64,000 bases of DNA from Clostridia bacterium. Its GTDB lineage: Bacteria > Bacillota > Clostridia > Christensenellales > Borkfalkiaceae. The notes under the pieces are model-generated. The model was given only the letters and a program-made list of their open reading frames with translations. It ran no database searches and was not told the origin of the DNA. The first letter of the stretch is position 1. The number at the start of each line of letters is the position of its first letter. The stretch spans positions 1-64,000 of the forward strand of contig JAGATP010000041.1 in the NCBI GenBank assembly GCA_017621155.1, read 5' to 3'. The position numbers were made by a program, and so were the translations under genes. Shown here piece by piece: positions 22,669 to 31,137 of the stretch.

Positions 22669-23423
22669 TGTTCGTCGATACCCATTGCCATTTGAATCAA
22701 ATGAACTTAGACGAAGAGCTTCCCCGTATCAGGGAAGCTCGCGTCACAAAAATGATCGCCATCGGCTACGATCTGACCTCTTCCAAAGAGGCGGTGAGGA
22801 TCGCCGAGGGGAACGAGGGCATCTATGCGGCGGTGGGATTTCAGCCCACCGAGCTCCATTCCTTTCAGTCGGGCGATCTCGAAAGAATCCGTGCGCTCGC
22901 CTCGTCTCAAAAGGTCGTCGCCATCGGCGAAATCGGAATGGACTATCACTACGAGGACACGAATAAGCCCCTTCAGCGGGAAAAGTTTGTCGAGCAAATC
23001 GAGCTTGCCAAGGAATTGAAGCTTCCCGTCTGCATTCACAGCCGCGACGATGCGGAGGATATGCTGAACTTGCTCAAAGAGGAGCGGAGCAAGCTCATCT
23101 TTGGCGGCGTCATGCACTGCTATTCCCATTCGAGGGAAATGGTCAAGTCCTTTGTGGACTTGGGATTTTACCTCGCCTTCGGTGGGACGGTCACGTATAA
23201 GAACGCCAAAAAGGTCGCAGAAAGCGCAAGGGAAGTCCCCCTCGATCGGATTTTGACGGAGACGGACTCCCCCTACCTTCCGCCCGTGCCGCACAGGGGA
23301 GAGCGGAACACCCCCGCTTTTATTCCCATCATCGCCGAGAAGCTCGCTGCTCTCAGGGAAATGGAGACAGAGCGTTTTGCCGAAATTGTGATGAAAAACA
23401 CAAAGGCACTGTTCGGTATTTAG
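22668..23423 (+). CDS. tatD: TatD-family metal-dependent DNase
   Basis: 251 residues, normal length. Metal-binding signatures: FVDTHCHLN at the N-terminus, IGEIGMDYHYED, LPVCIHSRDD, VMHCYSHS, and TETDSPYLPPVPHRGERN. The family cleaves DNA 3'-5', and the metG-tatD-(rnmV)-rsmA order is standard in Firmicutes. rnmV is missing between tatD and rsmA here. Confidence 0.94.
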   Translation: MFVDTHCHLNQMNLDEELPRIREARVTKMIAIGYDLTSSKEAVRIAEGNEGIYAAVGFQPTELHSFQSGDLERIRALASSQKVVAIGEIGMDYHYEDTNKPLQREKFVEQIELAKELKLPVCIHSRDDAEDMLNLLKEERSKLIFGGVMHCYSHSREMVKSFVDLGFYLAFGGTVTYKNAKKVAESAREVPLDRILTETDSPYLPPVPHRGERNTPAFIPIIAEKLAALREMETERFAEIVMKNTKALFGI

Positions 23424-23439
23424 GGTGTGGCGTAAAAAA

Positions 23440-23475
23440 ATAAGCTCTGCGTACGCAGAGCCCTTATCTTTGGTT
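23440..23475 (+). terminator. Hairpin after tatD, probable terminator
   Basis: GCTCTGC (23444-23450), GTAC, GCAGAGC (23455-23461), then CCTTATCTTT. The tail is weak. A second small hairpin GAGCC/GGCTC lies just downstream. Confidence 0.6.
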
Positions 23476-23545
23476 CGAGCCTTTCGGCTCTGAAAGCAGT
23501 ATGTGCCGAATGCGGTCAGTTATCCTCAAAAGACAGAGGTAAAAT

Positions 23546-24373
23546 ATGGAAGACGTCAAGAATATTTTAAGGGAGAGCGAATTTGCCTTCAAAAAGCAGT
23601 TCGGTCAGAATTTCATCACCGATTGGAATCTCCTTCGCGCCATCGTCTCGGACGCGGGCGTGGGAGAGGAGACTACTGTCGTCGAAATCGGGCCGGGCGC
23701 GGGAACGCTGACGAAGGCGCTCTCCGAGCGGGCAAAGCAGGTATATTCCTTCGAAATCGACAGGAGCTTACAGCCCGTTCTAGCTAGGACGCTTTCGGGC
23801 GTGGAGAATGTCGAGGTGATCTTTCGAGATTTTATGAAGGTGGATCTTTCCAAGCTGGAAGAGAAGCTCCCGCCCTATACGGTGGTCGCCAACATTCCCT
23901 ATTATATCACCACTCCGCTCGTCATGCGCTTCGTCGAGGAGAGCGAAAAGGTGCAGACCATCGTCGTTATGGTGCAGGAAGAGGTCGCAAGGCGGTTTTG
24001 CGCCGAGGCGGGCTCTCCCGATTACGGCGCGGTGACGGCGGGCATTGCCCTTCGGGGAAGGGCGAAAATCTTGCGCAAAGTCCCCAAAACCCTCTTTTAT
24101 CCCGTCCCCAAGGTGGATTCCGCGATCGTTCGAATCGACATCGGCGGGGGCGTTCCCGTCCTCGACAAAAAGACGTATCGCGACGTCGTCAGATGCGCCT
24201 TTTCGAGTCGGAGAAAGACCCTCGAAAACAACCTGATGAACTCCTTCTCCCTTTCGAGGGAAGAGGCGAGAGAAATTTTGAAAAGAGCGGACATCGACGA
24301 GAAGGCGAGGGGAGAGACCCTTTCTCCCGCACGCCTCGCCGCGCTCGCCGACTTGCTGTATCGACGGGGCTGA
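23546..24373 (+). CDS. rsmA: 16S rRNA dimethyladenosine transferase (KsgA)
   Basis: 275 residues. The SAM-binding motif is VVEIGPGAGTLTKALSE, and the catalytic NIPYYITTPLVM is the hallmark motif IV of adenine dimethylases. FKKQFGQNFITD forms the conserved N-terminus and the C-terminal helical domain is complete. It dimethylates two adenines in helix 45 of 16S rRNA during 30S maturation. ACAGAGG precedes the ATG. Confidence 0.96.
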   Translation: MEDVKNILRESEFAFKKQFGQNFITDWNLLRAIVSDAGVGEETTVVEIGPGAGTLTKALSERAKQVYSFEIDRSLQPVLARTLSGVENVEVIFRDFMKVDLSKLEEKLPPYTVVANIPYYITTPLVMRFVEESEKVQTIVVMVQEEVARRFCAEAGSPDYGAVTAGIALRGRAKILRKVPKTLFYPVPKVDSAIVRIDIGGGVPVLDKKTYRDVVRCAFSSRRKTLENNLMNSFSLSREEAREILKRADIDEKARGETLSPARLAALADLLYRRG

Positions 24374-24389
24374 AAGCAAAAGAAGAGAG

Positions 24390-24416
24390 CGCACGGAGGA
24401 ATCCGTGCGTTTTTTG
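24390..24416 (+). terminator. rsmA terminator
   Basis: CGCACGGA (24390-24397), GGAA-type loop, TCCGTGCG (24402-24409), T-run. Confidence 0.9.
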
Positions 24417-24417
24417 T

Positions 24418-24446
24418 GCATAACGGGAAGGGGGCAAGCATACATT
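24418..24446 (+). promoter_or_regulatory. Sigma-E-like sporulation promoter of spoIVFAB
   Basis: GCATAA with its ATA core at 24420-24422, 16 bp, then CATACATT (24439-24446). The Bacillus sigma-E consensus is ATA, 16-18 bp, CATACA-T. The spacing and the -10 match closely, and spoIVF is a sigma-E operon in Bacillus. Confidence 0.6.
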
Positions 24447-24478
24447 AGACTGATCTTAAATTTCAGTGAGGTGCAAGT

Positions 24479-25150
24479 ATGGAAACCATAGACTATGCGG
24501 AAATGCTGGAAATTCCCGTTTCCACCGTCAACGTCGTCAAAAAGCGCAAGAAGGGAGCTTCTGCGGAAAAGATGAAGGAAAAGGTCTTGAAAGCCGTCAA
24601 TGAAAAGGCGGAAAAGCCGAAACTCAAGCGGGAGAGGGGAAAGTGGAAGGCTTCGGAGATTACCATCGTCGCCGAGTTTGTCGCCGCCTGCCTTCTCTGT
24701 ACCCTCATCTTTCTGACCAACATCTTCTACGAGCAATCGGCAATGAACACCTTCTCCAAGGGGCTTTTCACCGTGGAGCAGGCGGATAAGCGCACGCGGT
24801 CGGATTTCACCCTTTCGGGAGTCGTCTCCGAGCGGGCGGACGTGGAAATCGCGGTCTCCTCTTCGGGCGTGCTGTCCTTTACGGCAGACGCCGCCATCTA
24901 TCCCGTCTGCGACGGAACGATTCGGAAGATCACCAAAGAGGAAGAGGGCTCTACCGTGGAAATTGCGCACAGCGATTCCTTCAAGAGCGTGATCGTCGGA
25001 CTTTCGGACGTCTACGCCGCCGAGGGCGACAAGGTCAAGGGCAATCTTCCCGTAGGCTATGCGAAGGGAGACGTGAGGATTATGCTCTATGAGAACGGAA
25101 CCCTTCTCAACTGTTTCACCGTCGATGAAAATACCCTCAAGTGGATTTAA
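24479..25150 (+). CDS. spoIVFA: SpoIVFA-like M23-fold regulator of the sigma-K protease
   Basis: 223 residues. A basic cytoplasmic N-terminus precedes one transmembrane helix (about 64-84). The C-terminal LytM/M23-like domain (VCDGTIRKITKEEEGSTVEI, VYAAEGDKVKGNLPVG) lacks the zinc-binding His/Asp set, so it is a non-catalytic fold. In Bacillus SpoIVFA holds SpoIVFB inactive in the outer forespore membrane. The assignment rests on that architecture plus the overlapping M50 protease gene. GAGG precedes the ATG. Confidence 0.8.
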   Translation: METIDYAEMLEIPVSTVNVVKKRKKGASAEKMKEKVLKAVNEKAEKPKLKRERGKWKASEITIVAEFVAACLLCTLIFLTNIFYEQSAMNTFSKGLFTVEQADKRTRSDFTLSGVVSERADVEIAVSSSGVLSFTADAAIYPVCDGTIRKITKEEEGSTVEIAHSDSFKSVIVGLSDVYAAEGDKVKGNLPVGYAKGDVRIMLYENGTLLNCFTVDENTLKWI

Positions 25151-25970
25151 ATTTACCGTTCATCCCCTGTTTTTGCTGTTTGGCTTAATCGAGGGGCTTC
25201 GCGGTCGGCTCTTTTCCTTCCTTTCGGTCACGATCGTGGCGATTTTGCATGAGCTCGGGCACAGCCTGTATGCGAGGAGCATCGGCTATTCTCTCGATAA
25301 AATCTGCCTGATGCCCTACGGCGCAACGGTGCGGGGAGAGGTGTTCGGACTTTCCAGAAAGGAGACCGTCCTTTTATGCCTTGCAGGGCCTTTGACGAAC
25401 GGACTTGTCTGCCTTTGCTTTGTCGCCCTTTGGTGGCTCTTTCCCGAAACCTATCCCTATACCGACACGGCGGTTTTCTCCTCCGCCGCCGTAGGGCTTG
25501 TCAATTTGCTCCCTGCCCTTCCGCTCGACGGAGGCAGGGCGCTTTTTTGCCTGATCGGAAAGCCCGTTCGCATTTTTTCCTACGCGCTGTCCGCCTTCTG
25601 CCTCATCTTCGGGCTCCTCCTTTACAATTTGTCCCTCTTCTTTTTCGGGCTCTTTCTCCTCTTCGGGGAAAAGGGCGGGGTTTACGAGAGACTCGATTTT
25701 TCCCTTTCGGAGGGGCTTTTGCATGGGGTGCGGGTGAAGGAAATTCTGATTTCGGGGGATGCCACCTTAAAGTCCGTTTTCCGTTTTTTGAAAAAGGGGG
25801 ACTATCTCGTGCTGACGGTATCGGACGGACGGGAAACGCTGGGAACGCTGACGCAGAACGAACTTTACGATTGCTGTTTAAAATACGGAAATACGGCAAA
25901 TTTGAGCCAAATCCTCGCGGAAAAGGGCAAAAAATCCAAAAAATTTCTTGCAAAAAAAGTATGCGAATGA
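25125..25970 (+). CDS. spoIVFB: SpoIVFB-type M50 intramembrane protease
   Basis: 281 residues from the ATG at 25125, which overlaps spoIVFA by 26 nt. The zinc site is HELGH (H42, E43, H46) in the first half and NLLPALPLDGGR with D135. About six transmembrane helices are followed by a C-terminal CBS-like part (about 205-270). The Bacillus enzyme cleaves pro-sigma-K at the forespore membrane in late sporulation; the same role is inferred here. Confidence 0.9.
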   Translation: MKIPSSGFKFTVHPLFLLFGLIEGLRGRLFSFLSVTIVAILHELGHSLYARSIGYSLDKICLMPYGATVRGEVFGLSRKETVLLCLAGPLTNGLVCLCFVALWWLFPETYPYTDTAVFSSAAVGLVNLLPALPLDGGRALFCLIGKPVRIFSYALSAFCLIFGLLLYNLSLFFFGLFLLFGEKGGVYERLDFSLSEGLLHGVRVKEILISGDATLKSVFRFLKKGDYLVLTVSDGRETLGTLTQNELYDCCLKYGNTANLSQILAEKGKKSKKFLAKKVCE

Positions 25971-25976
25971 TATAAT
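25948..25976 (+). promoter_or_regulatory. Radical SAM operon promoter placed for a leaderless mRNA
   Basis: TTGCAA (25948-25953), 17 bp, TATAAT (25971-25976) with extended TGA. The ATG at 25984 begins 8 nt after the -10 and no Shine-Dalgarno exists. The promoter lies at the end of spoIVFB. Confidence 0.7.
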
Positions 25977-25983
25977 AGATAGA

Positions 25984-27717
25984 ATGAATGCATTGCTTAG
26001 AAAATGTTTGATGGAATCGGAAAAACCCTCTCGCTACGTCGGCGGAGAAGTGAACGCACCTGTCTTTCGGGAAGGGGTGTTCTCCTTCTGTATGTGCTTC
26101 CCGGAAGTGTACGAAGTGGGAATGAGCAATCTCGGCACGAAGATCGTCGCAAAGTCCATGGAAGATGCGGGCTTCGGCGTGGATTGGTGTTTTGCCCCTT
26201 GGCCCGACTTTGGGGAGAAACTCAAGGAGAACGGGATTCCCCTTGCGTCCCTTCATGCGAAAAAGCCACTCTCTTCGTTCGATATGGTGGCGTTTTCCCT
26301 CGGCTTCGAGCTGTCCTATACGAATGTCCTTTATATGCTCGATCTGGCGCACATTCCCCTCCTTCGAAGGGAGAGAGAAGGGAAAGGCTATCCCGTGATT
26401 GCCTGCGGCGGGCCGTGCTGCGTCAATCCTGCGCCCCTTTGCGACTTTGTCGATCTCTTCTTCATCGGCGACGGGGAAGAGGTAGACGCCGAGGTGGGCA
26501 GGCTGTACGAAGAGAGTCCCGATCGGGAGACCTTCTTGCAAAAAGCGGCCGAGATTCGAGGCGTCTTTGTCCCCAAATACCCCAAGGAGCGGGTGAGAAG
26601 CGCGCTCGTCGAAGATCTCGACAAGGCGATCTATCCCGAATCCTTCATGGTTCCCAACTGCGAAGCCGTTCACGACCGTGCGGTCATCGAGGTCATGCGC
26701 GGGTGCTATCGGGGCTGTCGCTTCTGTCAGGCGGGCTTTTTGTATCGCCCCGTGCGGGCGCGCAGCGTGGAGACGCTGACCAAACAGGCGAAATCCATCA
26801 TCGAAAGCACGGGCTATGACGAGCTTTCCATGAATTCCCTCTCCACGGGAGATTATCCGCATTTGCGGGAACTCATTCGGTCTTTGAAAAGAGAGCTCCC
26901 CGACGTCGATCTCGCCCTTCCGTCTTTGCGCGTGGACAGTTTCGACGCCGAATTTGCGCAGGATTCAAGAAAATCCTCCTTGACCTTTGCGCCCGAAGCG
27001 GGCACGCAGCGGCTGCGCGACGTCATCAACAAGGACGTCACGCTCGAAGAAATTCTCCACGCGGCTTCCTCCGCCTTCGATTTAGGCTATTCCTCGGTCA
27101 AGCTCTATTTCATGTTCGGACTCCCCACCGAGACGGACGAAGACCTTCTGGGCATTGCCGACATCGCGACGAAGATTTCCGAGCTGTATTACACGAAAAA
27201 GCGAAAAAAGTCCCTCCGCATCAGCATTTCCGCCTCCACGTTTATCCCCAAGCCGTTTACCCCCTTTCAGTGGGAACGGCAGGCGAGCGAGGAGGAGGTC
27301 AAGCACAAGCTCTCCGTTTTGAAATCCTCCCTCCGCATGCGGGGCGTCACCCTCAGCTGGAACGATTTCTTCACTTCCCGCCTCGAGGCTTGCCTCGCAA
27401 GAGGGGACGAGCGCATGGGAGAAGTCATCGCAGAAGCGTATCGGCAGGGTGCGCGGTTCGATTCGTGGATGGAGCATTTTCAGCCTTCCGCCTGGCAAAG
27501 GGCGTTTGCGGCGTGCGGGGTAGACCCCGAACGGTACACGAGAGAGTGGAGCGAGGAAGAGCGTCTCCCTTGGGAGTTCGTCGACATCGGCGTTTCGAGA
27601 GAATTTTTCCTGCGGGAAAAACACAGAGCTTACGAAAATCGGAGTACGGGCGGCTGTTTGCAGGGCTGCAAGGGGTGCGGACTGCAAGAGGTCTGCCCGA
27701 AGGGAAAGGAATTATGA
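25984..27717 (+). CDS. Radical SAM protein with B12-binding-like N-terminal domain
   Basis: 577 residues. The N-terminal part (about 1-190) is the cobalamin-binding-like domain seen in this family (EVGMSNLGTKIVAKSMEDAG, CGGPCCVNPAPL). The radical SAM core starts with VMRGCYRGCRFCQAGFLYRP, a CxxxCxxC cluster site, followed by LSMNSLSTGDYPHL and APEAGTQRLRDVINK. A Cys-rich tail (GGCLQGCKGCGLQEVCP) may bind a second cluster. The family is always encoded with the DUF2344 protein and RNase G. Its reaction is not established. The stop overlaps the next ATG (ATGA). Confidence 0.92.
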   Translation: MNALLRKCLMESEKPSRYVGGEVNAPVFREGVFSFCMCFPEVYEVGMSNLGTKIVAKSMEDAGFGVDWCFAPWPDFGEKLKENGIPLASLHAKKPLSSFDMVAFSLGFELSYTNVLYMLDLAHIPLLRREREGKGYPVIACGGPCCVNPAPLCDFVDLFFIGDGEEVDAEVGRLYEESPDRETFLQKAAEIRGVFVPKYPKERVRSALVEDLDKAIYPESFMVPNCEAVHDRAVIEVMRGCYRGCRFCQAGFLYRPVRARSVETLTKQAKSIIESTGYDELSMNSLSTGDYPHLRELIRSLKRELPDVDLALPSLRVDSFDAEFAQDSRKSSLTFAPEAGTQRLRDVINKDVTLEEILHAASSAFDLGYSSVKLYFMFGLPTETDEDLLGIADIATKISELYYTKKRKKSLRISISASTFIPKPFTPFQWERQASEEEVKHKLSVLKSSLRMRGVTLSWNDFFTSRLEACLARGDERMGEVIAEAYRQGARFDSWMEHFQPSAWQRAFAACGVDPERYTREWSEEERLPWEFVDIGVSREFFLREKHRAYENRSTGGCLQGCKGCGLQEVCPKGKEL

Positions 27718-28310
27718 TCGTATTTCGCTATACCAAAAAGGACGGCGGGGAGTTTCTCTCCCATCTCGACTTGCTTCGCCACATCGACAGGACGATGAAG
27801 CGTGCGGGCATTGAAGTCAAACGGAGCGAAGCGGTCAACAAGCACCCGAAAATTTACCTTTCCGCTCCGCTCGGCGTGGGCATTTCCTCGGAAGCGGAGT
27901 ATTGCTCGGTGGACACCGACTTTGAGGGCGACTTCAAAGAGGCGTTCAACGCCCATGCGCCCCGCGGGATTCGATGCGTCTCCTATCGCCATACGGAGGG
28001 CAAGGTGAACGTCGCTTACGAAATTACGGCAAATGCGTTCTTGGTCGAGGGGATCGCCCCCTTCGATCCGGAAGAGATTTTGCGGGAAGAAACCCTCGTT
28101 CTCACGGACAAGAGAGGGCGAACGAAGGACGTCCGCCCCTCCATTCTGGAACTCGAGCGAAGGGGAGAGAGTACTTACATGAAATTAAAGACGGGGGAAG
28201 CAACCCTCCGTCCCGACGTGTTGGGAGAGTACCTTGCAGGCCGCTACGGCGGGGAAGTCTCTTCCGTCTTAAAAATTCAATCATACGGACTGGAAAAATA
28301 CGGATTATAG
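27714..28310 (+). CDS. DUF2344 protein partner of the radical SAM enzyme
   Basis: 198 residues. The N-terminal RYTKKDGGEFLSHLDLLRHIDR and KHPKIYLSAPLGVGISSEAEYCSVD segments are typical of the TIGR03936/DUF2344 family. It is fused to the radical SAM enzyme in some lineages but separate here. Function unknown. The AAAGGA before the ATG lies within the upstream gene, implying coupled translation. Confidence 0.9.
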   Translation: MIVFRYTKKDGGEFLSHLDLLRHIDRTMKRAGIEVKRSEAVNKHPKIYLSAPLGVGISSEAEYCSVDTDFEGDFKEAFNAHAPRGIRCVSYRHTEGKVNVAYEITANAFLVEGIAPFDPEEILREETLVLTDKRGRTKDVRPSILELERRGESTYMKLKTGEATLRPDVLGEYLAGRYGGEVSSVLKIQSYGLEKYGL

Positions 28311-28323
28311 GAAAATAGAGCCA

Positions 28324-29817
28324 ATGAAACAGAAGATCTATTTTGACAGAATTCATACTTTGAAGTTTGCTGCCGTCACGGAGAACGAAAAACTCGTCGA
28401 TTTTGAAATCGAAGAGGAAGAAAATGTCGAAATCGTTGGAAACATCTACAAGGGCAGAGTCGTTAACGTCCTTTCCGGCATGAACGCCGCCTTCGTCTAC
28501 TGCGGCTTGGCGAGGAACTGCTACCTCTCCATGAACGAGCCCGAATCGTGGGAAAAGGACAGCGGATTGGATACCCCCACGCCGACCGTTTCGGTCAAAG
28601 AGGGAGACGAAATTTTGGTGCAGGTGGTCAAATCCCCGCGCGGGAGCAAGGGCGCGAAGGTCTCCACCAAGCTCTCCTTTGTGGGGAAGAACATCATTTA
28701 CGTCCCGAACGGGAGCTTTGTCGGCGTTTCGCATAAAATCGAGGACACGGAGCTTCGCGAGCACCTCGCCAAGGAAGTCGAACGGCTCGGAAAGGGGGAG
28801 GGCGGATACGTCGTCCGCACCAACGCACCCTATGCGAGCTTAAAGCAGATCGGTGACGAGATCGAAGAGCTCAAGCGCAAATACAGAACGGTGCTCGAAC
28901 GGGCAAAGACGTTTAAAATCGGCAATCCGCTCTTCGTCGACGGGACGATGACTGCCAAAAAACTCCGCAACCTCATTGCGGAGGACGTGGACGAAATCGT
29001 CGTGTCCGACGAAACGCTCTTTCAGGAAGTCAATTACATCGCGAGCCTTCGAACGGACGGGCTCTCCAAGAAGATCAGGCATTACAGACAAGATCGGGAT
29101 ATGCTCTATTCCGCGGGAATCTCCCAACAGCTCGTGCAAATGCTCTCGCCGCGGGTCGATCTCTCCAACGGGGCGTATCTCATCATTCAGAAGACGGAAG
29201 CGCTCACCGTTATCGACGTCAATACGGGCAAATTCGTAGGGGACAGCGATCCCGAAGAGACCGCCTTCGTCACCAACGTACTTGCCGCCAAGGAAATTGC
29301 CCTTCAGGTGCGCCTCCGCAACATCGGCGGCATCGTCGTGGTGGACTTCATCGATATGCTCGAGGAAGAGCACAAGAAAAAAGTCGTCGAGGAGTTGTCC
29401 TTTTACCTTGCGCAGGACAGAGTGCGCAACAAGGTGCTCCCCATGTCCGACTTCGGGTTGGTGGAATTTACGAGAAAGCGCTCTTCCAACGAGACGGTCA
29501 CTTATTTAAAGCGGGACTGTCCGTACTGTTCGGGTTCGGGCGAAATCAACAAATCCGTCGTCACGATCGTTCGCATCAAGCGGGACATCAACGACTGCTT
29601 TGCGGACGGCTACACGACCGCGATCGTCGATTTAAATGCCTACATCATGAACGAGATTCTTTCGAGGCATCTCTTTACCGAACTCATCGAGGAGAAGTGG
29701 AAGGGCAAGCGCATCTACTTCGTCCCGCATAAGACTTATCACGAATCCCAATACACCGTGACGGGGGACAACTCGGGCGTTCTGTCCCTTCCCGATAAGG
29801 CGCAAATCGCATATTAG
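28324..29817 (+). CDS. rng: Ribonuclease E/G family endoribonuclease
   Basis: 497 residues, RNase G size. An S1-like domain (about 35-125) contains NIYKGRVVNVLSGMNAAFVYCG. The catalytic DNase I-like region holds the two metal Asp residues in VIDVNTGKFVGD and VVVDFIDMLEE. A zinc-link CPYCSGSGEI (about 400) joins dimers. It processes and decays RNA from 5'-monophosphate ends. Third gene of the radical SAM-DUF2344-rng block. In many Clostridia rplU-rpmA follows directly; here it sits 1.5 kb on and inverted. Confidence 0.94.
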   Translation: MKQKIYFDRIHTLKFAAVTENEKLVDFEIEEEENVEIVGNIYKGRVVNVLSGMNAAFVYCGLARNCYLSMNEPESWEKDSGLDTPTPTVSVKEGDEILVQVVKSPRGSKGAKVSTKLSFVGKNIIYVPNGSFVGVSHKIEDTELREHLAKEVERLGKGEGGYVVRTNAPYASLKQIGDEIEELKRKYRTVLERAKTFKIGNPLFVDGTMTAKKLRNLIAEDVDEIVVSDETLFQEVNYIASLRTDGLSKKIRHYRQDRDMLYSAGISQQLVQMLSPRVDLSNGAYLIIQKTEALTVIDVNTGKFVGDSDPEETAFVTNVLAAKEIALQVRLRNIGGIVVVDFIDMLEEEHKKKVVEELSFYLAQDRVRNKVLPMSDFGLVEFTRKRSSNETVTYLKRDCPYCSGSGEINKSVVTIVRIKRDINDCFADGYTTAIVDLNAYIMNEILSRHLFTELIEEKWKGKRIYFVPHKTYHESQYTVTGDNSGVLSLPDKAQIAY

Positions 29818-29833
29818 AGCTTGATCACGCTCA

Positions 29834-29871
29834 AAAAACCGTTTCCCGCAATCAACGGGAAACGGTTTTTG
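29834..29871. terminator. Bidirectional terminator between convergent rng and esterase genes
   Basis: AAAAACCGTTTCCCG and CGGGAAACGGTTTTT around CAATCAA, with A-run and T-run on either side. Confidence 0.92.
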
Positions 29872-29873
29872 AT

Positions 29874-30965
29874 TTAACGGAAGAATACTTGCAGGGCGTT
29901 GTAGAGGGCGGTCAAAGAACATTCGTAGGTGTGGTTTGCGCCGGCGATGGCGACGAAGGAAGTGTTTTCCCCTTCCTTTAAGGAGGGGACGCCTTTCAGC
30001 GTCGCTTTGTAAGTTTCCTTGGCGCTGTCGAACTTGACCGTCCCGTCCAGCTTCCCGCACGAGGAATACCAATAGCGGATGGGATACGTTTCACAGTCGC
30101 GATTGATGCCCGCGATCGTCGTTTCGACGTCGGTCGACCCGCCGCTGAACGTCCCGACGTAGGAAAAGTAGGGGAGACAATAGGAGAGGATAGAATCCAT
30201 TCCCGTAAAGCCGCCCATGGAAAATCCGCAATAGGCGAAATGATCTCTCGCCGCGATCAGATCTTCCTTTCCCGTTCCCTTCGCATAGGTGGCGTAATGC
30301 TCTGCAAGGTAGGGAAGGAGCGCGCCCGTCAGCTCTTTGCCGAGCTGTTTGGTGACGACTTTATTTTCCGTCTGATCGTTTTCGTGCTCGTTGTAAAGGG
30401 TGGGAGTGACGACGATGGTCGGCTTCATCTTGCCCTGTTCGATGAGGAAATCCAACAGCTCCTTGGTGAGATTGCCCGTATTGTAATACACGCCGAGGTT
30501 GAAAGCATCGTAATCTTCTTGGGCAAACCAATAGCCTTCGGAATCCGTAGAGCCGTGCAGTAGGATGAGAAGGTCGTACTCCTTTTCCGTCGAATAGCCG
30601 TAGGGGAGATAGACGTAGGCTTCCTTTTCGATCGTCTTTTGCTCTCCCGTTAAGGCTTCGATGTTATAGGCGGGCGTCTCGTAGACGATTTTCTCGATGG
30701 TGCCCGTCTGTTTCGCGCCCGCCTTGATTGCGGACATCAGCGTTTCGTCTTGGGCGATGGATTCCCACAAAAAAGGGGTGCTCTTGCCGCACACGGTGCA
30801 TTTGCCGTCCGAAAAGGTGTGCGAGAGCGTTTTGCCGCACGCGGTGCAGACTGCCGCCTCGTCGTGCATTTCGTGCTTGCAGTTTTTCGGATCAACTTTT
30901 CCGCAAGCCGCAAGGAGCATGGTGACGGACAAGAGACCGCATAGAGAAGAGAGGATTTTTTTCAT
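29874..30965 (-). CDS. Lipoprotein esterase with two zinc-ribbon-like CxxC pairs
   Basis: 363 residues. The lipobox is LLAAC with Cys 21 lipidated. The mature N-terminus carries CKHEMHDEAAVCTACGK and HTFSDGKCTVCGK, i.e. C29, C40/C43 and C56/C59, resembling two short zinc-ribbon units. The rest is an esterase D / CE1-type alpha/beta hydrolase: LLILLHGSTDSEGYW (oxyanion), YCGFSMGG with nucleophile S249, and the late GANHTYE with catalytic His. It probably deacylates plant or mucin glycans at the cell surface, by family inference. Its own promoter lies at 30988. Confidence 0.88.
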   Translation of the reverse strand: MKKILSSLCGLLSVTMLLAACGKVDPKNCKHEMHDEAAVCTACGKTLSHTFSDGKCTVCGKSTPFLWESIAQDETLMSAIKAGAKQTGTIEKIVYETPAYNIEALTGEQKTIEKEAYVYLPYGYSTEKEYDLLILLHGSTDSEGYWFAQEDYDAFNLGVYYNTGNLTKELLDFLIEQGKMKPTIVVTPTLYNEHENDQTENKVVTKQLGKELTGALLPYLAEHYATYAKGTGKEDLIAARDHFAYCGFSMGGFTGMDSILSYCLPYFSYVGTFSGGSTDVETTIAGINRDCETYPIRYWYSSCGKLDGTVKFDSAKETYKATLKGVPSLKEGENTSFVAIAGANHTYECSLTALYNALQVFFR

Positions 30966-30987
30966 GGTACACTTCCTTTTTTGTTTG

Positions 30988-31016
30988 AGTATACCACCCT
31001 TTTGGGTGCGGGTAAA
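30988..31016 (-). promoter_or_regulatory. Promoter of the lipoprotein esterase
   Basis: Minus-strand TTTACC (31016-31011), 17 bp, TATACT (30993-30988). The spacer contains a small CACCC-AAAA-GGGTG dyad. Confidence 0.65.
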
Positions 31017-31087
31017 GGAAGTTTTCGCAAACGGTAGCTTTGATTGCGCAGATCGCCTCTTTTCATTCGCACGGACAAGCTCTCGGT

Positions 31088-31117
31088 AAAAATGCGGAAT
31101 ATAGATTCCGCATTTTT
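31088..31117. terminator. Bidirectional terminator-like hairpin without an obvious client gene
   Basis: AAAAATGCGGAAT (31088-31100) and ATTCCGCATTTTT (31105-31117). It would end transcripts from either side, but the nearest genes each have other signals. Confidence 0.75.
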
Positions 31118-31137
31118 ATATAAATTAGCGTTCGACA

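Noticed and set aside
23424-23545. rnmV (ribonuclease M5) gene expected between tatD and rsmA
   Set aside because: The gap is only 122 nt and holds hairpins; the gene is absent here.
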